This document shows, piece by piece, positions 57,101 through 62,100 of a stretch of DNA of 64,000 nt. The stretch is from Sacculina carcini (lineage: Eukaryota > Arthropoda > Thecostraca > Sacculinidae), in contig OU696574.1 of NCBI GenBank assembly GCA_916048095.2, positions 2,052,501-2,116,500 of the forward strand, in the 5' to 3' direction. Every line of letters begins with the position of its first letter. Position 1 is the first letter of the stretch. Under the pieces are notes generated by a model. The model ran no database searches and was not told the DNA's origin. It was given only the letters and a program-made list of their open reading frames with translations. The position numbers and the translations under genes are program-made.

Positions 57101-59040
57101 GGTATTTTGTATAGAGAAGATATTTGTATGAAGGCGAAACCCTATTATTCATATTGGCTATATGACTACATCTATTTTGTTTTTAATTTAAATGAAAAAC
57201 CAGGAGTATATCAATATTAATGCACGCTAAATTGACTAAAATTTCACGGAAATGAGAATAAAATTAGAAAACACATACTGAAGGAACGTTTGAATATAAT
57301 CCGCGAGAAAGTTTTATTAGGCGAATTCACATTGAATGCAATTGTTAGAACGATGTCATTCATGCGCTTGTTATTGAACTGGCTGCATACGTTCCAGCTG
57401 AACTCTTACATCAGCGAGAATATTGATTATCACTGGTGACAGTGAACATTCCAGAAGCCACAACACAGTTCAAAGTCATCCGAACTGCCAGCAAATATCA
57501 ATCCAACACCATCGACCCGACAATCGCCATGTTTTTCAAACTGGAGACAATCATGGAAAGTGAGGAGGAAGATATGTGGGATGAAAACGGCAATGAAAAA
57601 CGTCAACGTGACCGGAGCATCTTCACAACCAGCATTAACAAGGACGAAACTCGGCAAGCGTCAGAGACTACAAGATCTGGCGTATTTGATTACTACAATC
57701 CGAACGAAAACAAGTTTGTTAGTATGCTTACTGGTCTACAAGAAATACTGCAGCTTGAACTGGATTCCATGGAGGAGAATGACGAAGGCAACACAGGGAA
57801 CAAAGACAATGTCAAGTGCAATTCAGACCAGACTGAACAGACATCAGAAGAACCTGACTGTCAATCACCCACTAACAATATCGGGATGACAAACACTGAA
57901 TGTGTTCATCATTTAAAACATGCCGATAAATCTACACTGTGCGGTGAAAACAAAACCGTGCAGACGTCACATACTGAAACACCAGATTTCCTCGATTTCT
58001 CCAACCCTACGGGGAGTAAGTTTGTCAGCATGTTGATCTCAATCCAAAAAGTGATGCAGACTGAAATCGACAGTCTAGATGAGGAGGATGAGAGTGAGAA
58101 ACGTGAAGAAGCTCCGTGTTTTCACAAAGCTGAGGAGACATTTGTGAGAGGAGTTATAGAAGTGCCTGGTTCCGAGTGCTGCTCTGAAGAACAAGACCAG
58201 GTGCAGGCCGGTGTTTCAACCCAGCATCACCTCAGTGCCATGAACAACCAATTGTGCACACAAACTCTACTGAGAAATGTGGAAGAAGAAAACAGTAAAG
58301 ACGAAGAAGTAGAAGACAACAGAGAAAACAACTTGGATGATCTGCCGGATACGTCCAAGAACGTTGATTGCGATGAGAAGATGGACTCATCGGATGAGGA
58401 GGATCATACTCAGTTGATCAGGAACACGCTGTATGATGTGGTAAATACAGCTTGCACGACTCAAGGTAATACAGAAACGTGCATTATGACCAGAGCTGCT
58501 GCATCCCAGATGACTAGCGATATAGAAGACAACGTTAGTCAGAAGATACAATATCTCGAAACGTTCAGCAGTATTGCATATGATCAAGAAATGGTTGCTG
58601 GAAAAGAGCGGCCACACGGCTCCAGTTGTGAAAGTCCCGTTGTCAGCGAGCAATCTCTGATATGTGAAGAGTATCAAGAACTATACAATTATTCCCCTTG
58701 CACTGAGGAAAAAGACACGATAGGGGACACATTCATTCCAATAGAGGAATATGAAGATGAAAGCCTCACAAAAAAGTCTGCTGACAAGGCAAGACAAGGC
58801 AAAATCTCCACTTTCTGGAGCCAAACGAAAACAGCCGCCAGACGAGTCTTCACAATGGCGGTCAGAGCATGCGGACTCCAGCGCTGTGTGTATGACTGCT
58901 GAAGTATATAATCATTTCGCCCATCATAATTAGCACAAAAGCAGGCAACAATGAGTAGCGTGGCTGCTATGATACCCCCGCCTCTGAGCGGATAATACTT
59001 TCCTCTCGGGGAAAGGGGGACCTGTAGCCATTATAATAAA

Positions 59041-59103
<63 letters not shown>

Positions 59104-62100
59104 TATACTATATATTATACTATATGTATATATATATATATATATATACATGATATAAGATGAAGTTGAACTTCTTCAGACACAATATTGTGTCTGAAGA
59201 AGTTCAACTTCATCTTATATCATTTATCCACCAGACACGTGAGTACTCCATACATTTTGGATCTAAATATATATACATATATATACATATATAATATATG
59301 TATATATATATATATACATATATTTAACGTTTCTATTACGTTACTATACGTTCATTGGTCATCATTCGCCGCAGTTACTCACGCCACATCACACGGTCTT
59401 GATATCTCTGATGCAAGCAGAGTATGGGTACGGTACGGTACGGTACGAAATTACGGTACGGTACGATTGAATTTCGGGCAAAAGTACGGTACGAAATTAC
59501 CGTACGACATTTTTTCCGAAGCACGGTACGGTACGAAAGTACGAAAAAAATTTCGTACCGTACCGTACCTTTTTCGTACTAAAGAGAATGGGTCAAAGGT
59601 GAGCTCGATATAGAGAACTTCCGCCTGATGTTCCGGCAGAGTGGCATTACGTTGCCCAAACTAGACTGTGTTAGAAGGTGGGGGTCCACGTATGATATGC
59701 TGCAAAGTGTGAAAGAATGCAAACCATTTCTGCAACAACTTGGGCTGGCTAATGACTCTATGTTGATGGAAGATGATGAATGGTCGTGCATTAACGACTT
59801 GCTCCTGAGTCTACAGCCCCTGTACTAAAGCCATTCAATTACATCACGTTTATAGCTGGAGAGTTCCTGGGCGAGTGGCTGAAGTGCAAGGTGAAGCTAT
59901 CAGCTTTAGGAAGGAGAAATATTTCAGGTGATCTTCTTGAAGCCATGGAAAGCAGAGATGGCAAGCTTTTCAACAATCCCGCCTTCCTATCCGCGGTGTA
60001 TATGGACCAGCGGTATCAATGCTTATTATCTGACACACAAAGAGAAGTTGCAAAAGCACACCTCTGCACATTGTGGATAAGATTGGAGATGATTGAAAAG
60101 AACGGTGACGGCTTCCATGAGAGACATCACGTACAGATTGCAGAAGAATGCGAGCCAGACAGTGCAAGTGATGACAATATCATAGAAAAATTGCTCACCG
60201 AAGGGGATAAGTCAACTCGCAACAATGTGAGTGGCAAAATGACTGAAGTTTCGCTTACAATAGCAAGCTTCAATAATTCGCCAAGAATCGACAAAAAAGA
60301 GAATATTTTTCACTGGTGGCATCATCATCCCCATAATGGTCTGAAAACACTAGCAGAAGTTGCCATAGCACTTCCGGTGACTCAGACCAGCGTTGAAAGA
60401 CGTTTTTCTGGTCTGAATTACATTCTCAATGAGCGACGGACAAGACTAAAATCTGATATAATTGATGCGATCATGGTGCTAAGATATAACACCTGAGACT
60501 GCAATCTTGCTACTGCCCACATTTCGTGCTTGCTCTAATGAATTTGTCGCTAGTGCCATATAATCTGGCATGTGCCATGCTCACCATAAAATGTTAATAT
60601 GTCTTGTGAATTTGAAAATTGAATGTGTTAAATGTGAATGTGTTTTATGAACCAATACGTGCGTGAATTTGTATGGGTGCGGGGGCGTCGTGTGTGAGTA
60701 TATATCGTATAATTTAGGAGCATATGAGTACTTTTGCATTTGTATTGAGCTCGACGACATTAATACATTTCTGTGTCTATTATCGTTTTAGCTTGTGTTA
60801 ACATCGGGGTAGATGACCCAATGTCATAACAACAACAATATGTATTTGTTTGAGCACAATTCCAGAAATCGGGTGGGAGGTACACAATAAAACCGAGTGA
60901 GAAAGTACATGCTTGTGAGAAATAATAGGTGAATGACATGCTAACTCATTGACTATTTCCATGGAACCTGGTATCTAAAAGAGTTCATATTTTACTCGCG
61001 TATAATGACTGTATGAACATCAAGCAGAAACCTCATCATTGTGTTTGTATTTGCTTCAGCCGCGCCATATTATCATAAGCATATACAACCAACTCACTGA
61101 ATTCGCCAGGGCTTTCTTTAATTTTACCAATAAAGTGAATATACCGATAAAGTAATTTTACTTGATGTCGAAGGGTCCCATTTAACGTTTTATTTTTATA
61201 ATGTAAAGTTAAATAAGCGTATTTCATGAACATTTCGTATTTCATTTAGTATTAAATATTTAGTCAAATATAATATCAAGTGTGTAATAAGTTATAAGTT
61301 ATAGAGTTCCACATATCGGGACAGCAAATATCGATTCAAGTCCTGTGAGAACGATTGCTGAAGGTGCGAAAAAGGTAAGAAATTACGGTACGAATTTTTG
61401 TTCGTACTAGTACGGTACGATTGCAAAAATGAGGTACGGTACGAAAGTCCGGTAAGAAATTTTTTCGTTGGTACGAATCACGAAAAACCAATCGTACCGT
61501 ACCGTACTTCATTCTCTGGCTGTAAGCAACTCGGTCCACTCAGTAGTAGCCTACTTGTGTGACTGTCTTGATCGTAGGTGATGTTTCGATGGATCGTAGG
61601 TGATCGTAGGTGATGAGTTTTCATTTTATTTTTTAATTTGGAATATTTTTTATGAATATGAATTTTTATGAATATTAATTCCATTTTATGAATTCTCCGC
61701 ACAACGGGCGGGTTTTAATGCTAGTTTATGATAAATTTCAACATCATGCGTGAGGCAACGGGAGTGGGCTAGTGTTGCAGGCCCCCAGGCCGGGGAGGCG
61801 GCTATTATTATTATCATTATTATTGTTATTAATTACAGGCAAATTACCGGAGATAACCAAAAGCTATATAGATAAATTGAGAACAGCGAGTTTGGCTAGC
61901 ATGTGAGCCCAACTTACTTGAACTTAAACACATGCACATAAACTTACTTGAACTTAAACACAACACACTTGAACACAAACTCAAACACATACACATAAAC
62001 TTACTTGAACTTAAACTCAAACTCAAACACATACATATCAACTTACCTGAACTTAAACACAACACACTTGAACACAAACTTAAACACATACACATCAACT

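Larger units (their letters stand above)
57090..59045 (+). mobile_element. Unknown ORF element, copy C
   Basis: 1956 bp, no indel relative to copy B by length; ends AATAAACTCAT and passes into TA units. Confidence 0.78.
59418..61518 (+). mobile_element. hAT transposon, internally deleted, 2101 bp
   Basis: Termini CAGAGTATGGGTACGGTACG and, inverted, CAGAGAATGAAGTACGGTAC. The 8-bp flanks GATGCAAG (59410-59417) and GCTGTAAG (61519-61526) match at 6 of 8 positions; the uninterrupted flank copy at 42220 reads GCTGCAAG, so a target duplication is likely. About 150 bp inside each end is filled with TACGG and ACGGTACGAAAT repeats. It splits a copy of the common flank. Confidence 0.88.

Noticed and set aside
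59168..59613. Frame across the palindrome, TA repeats and the hAT left end
   Set aside because: Made of Tyr-Ile repeats and TACGG-repeat translation; no protein.
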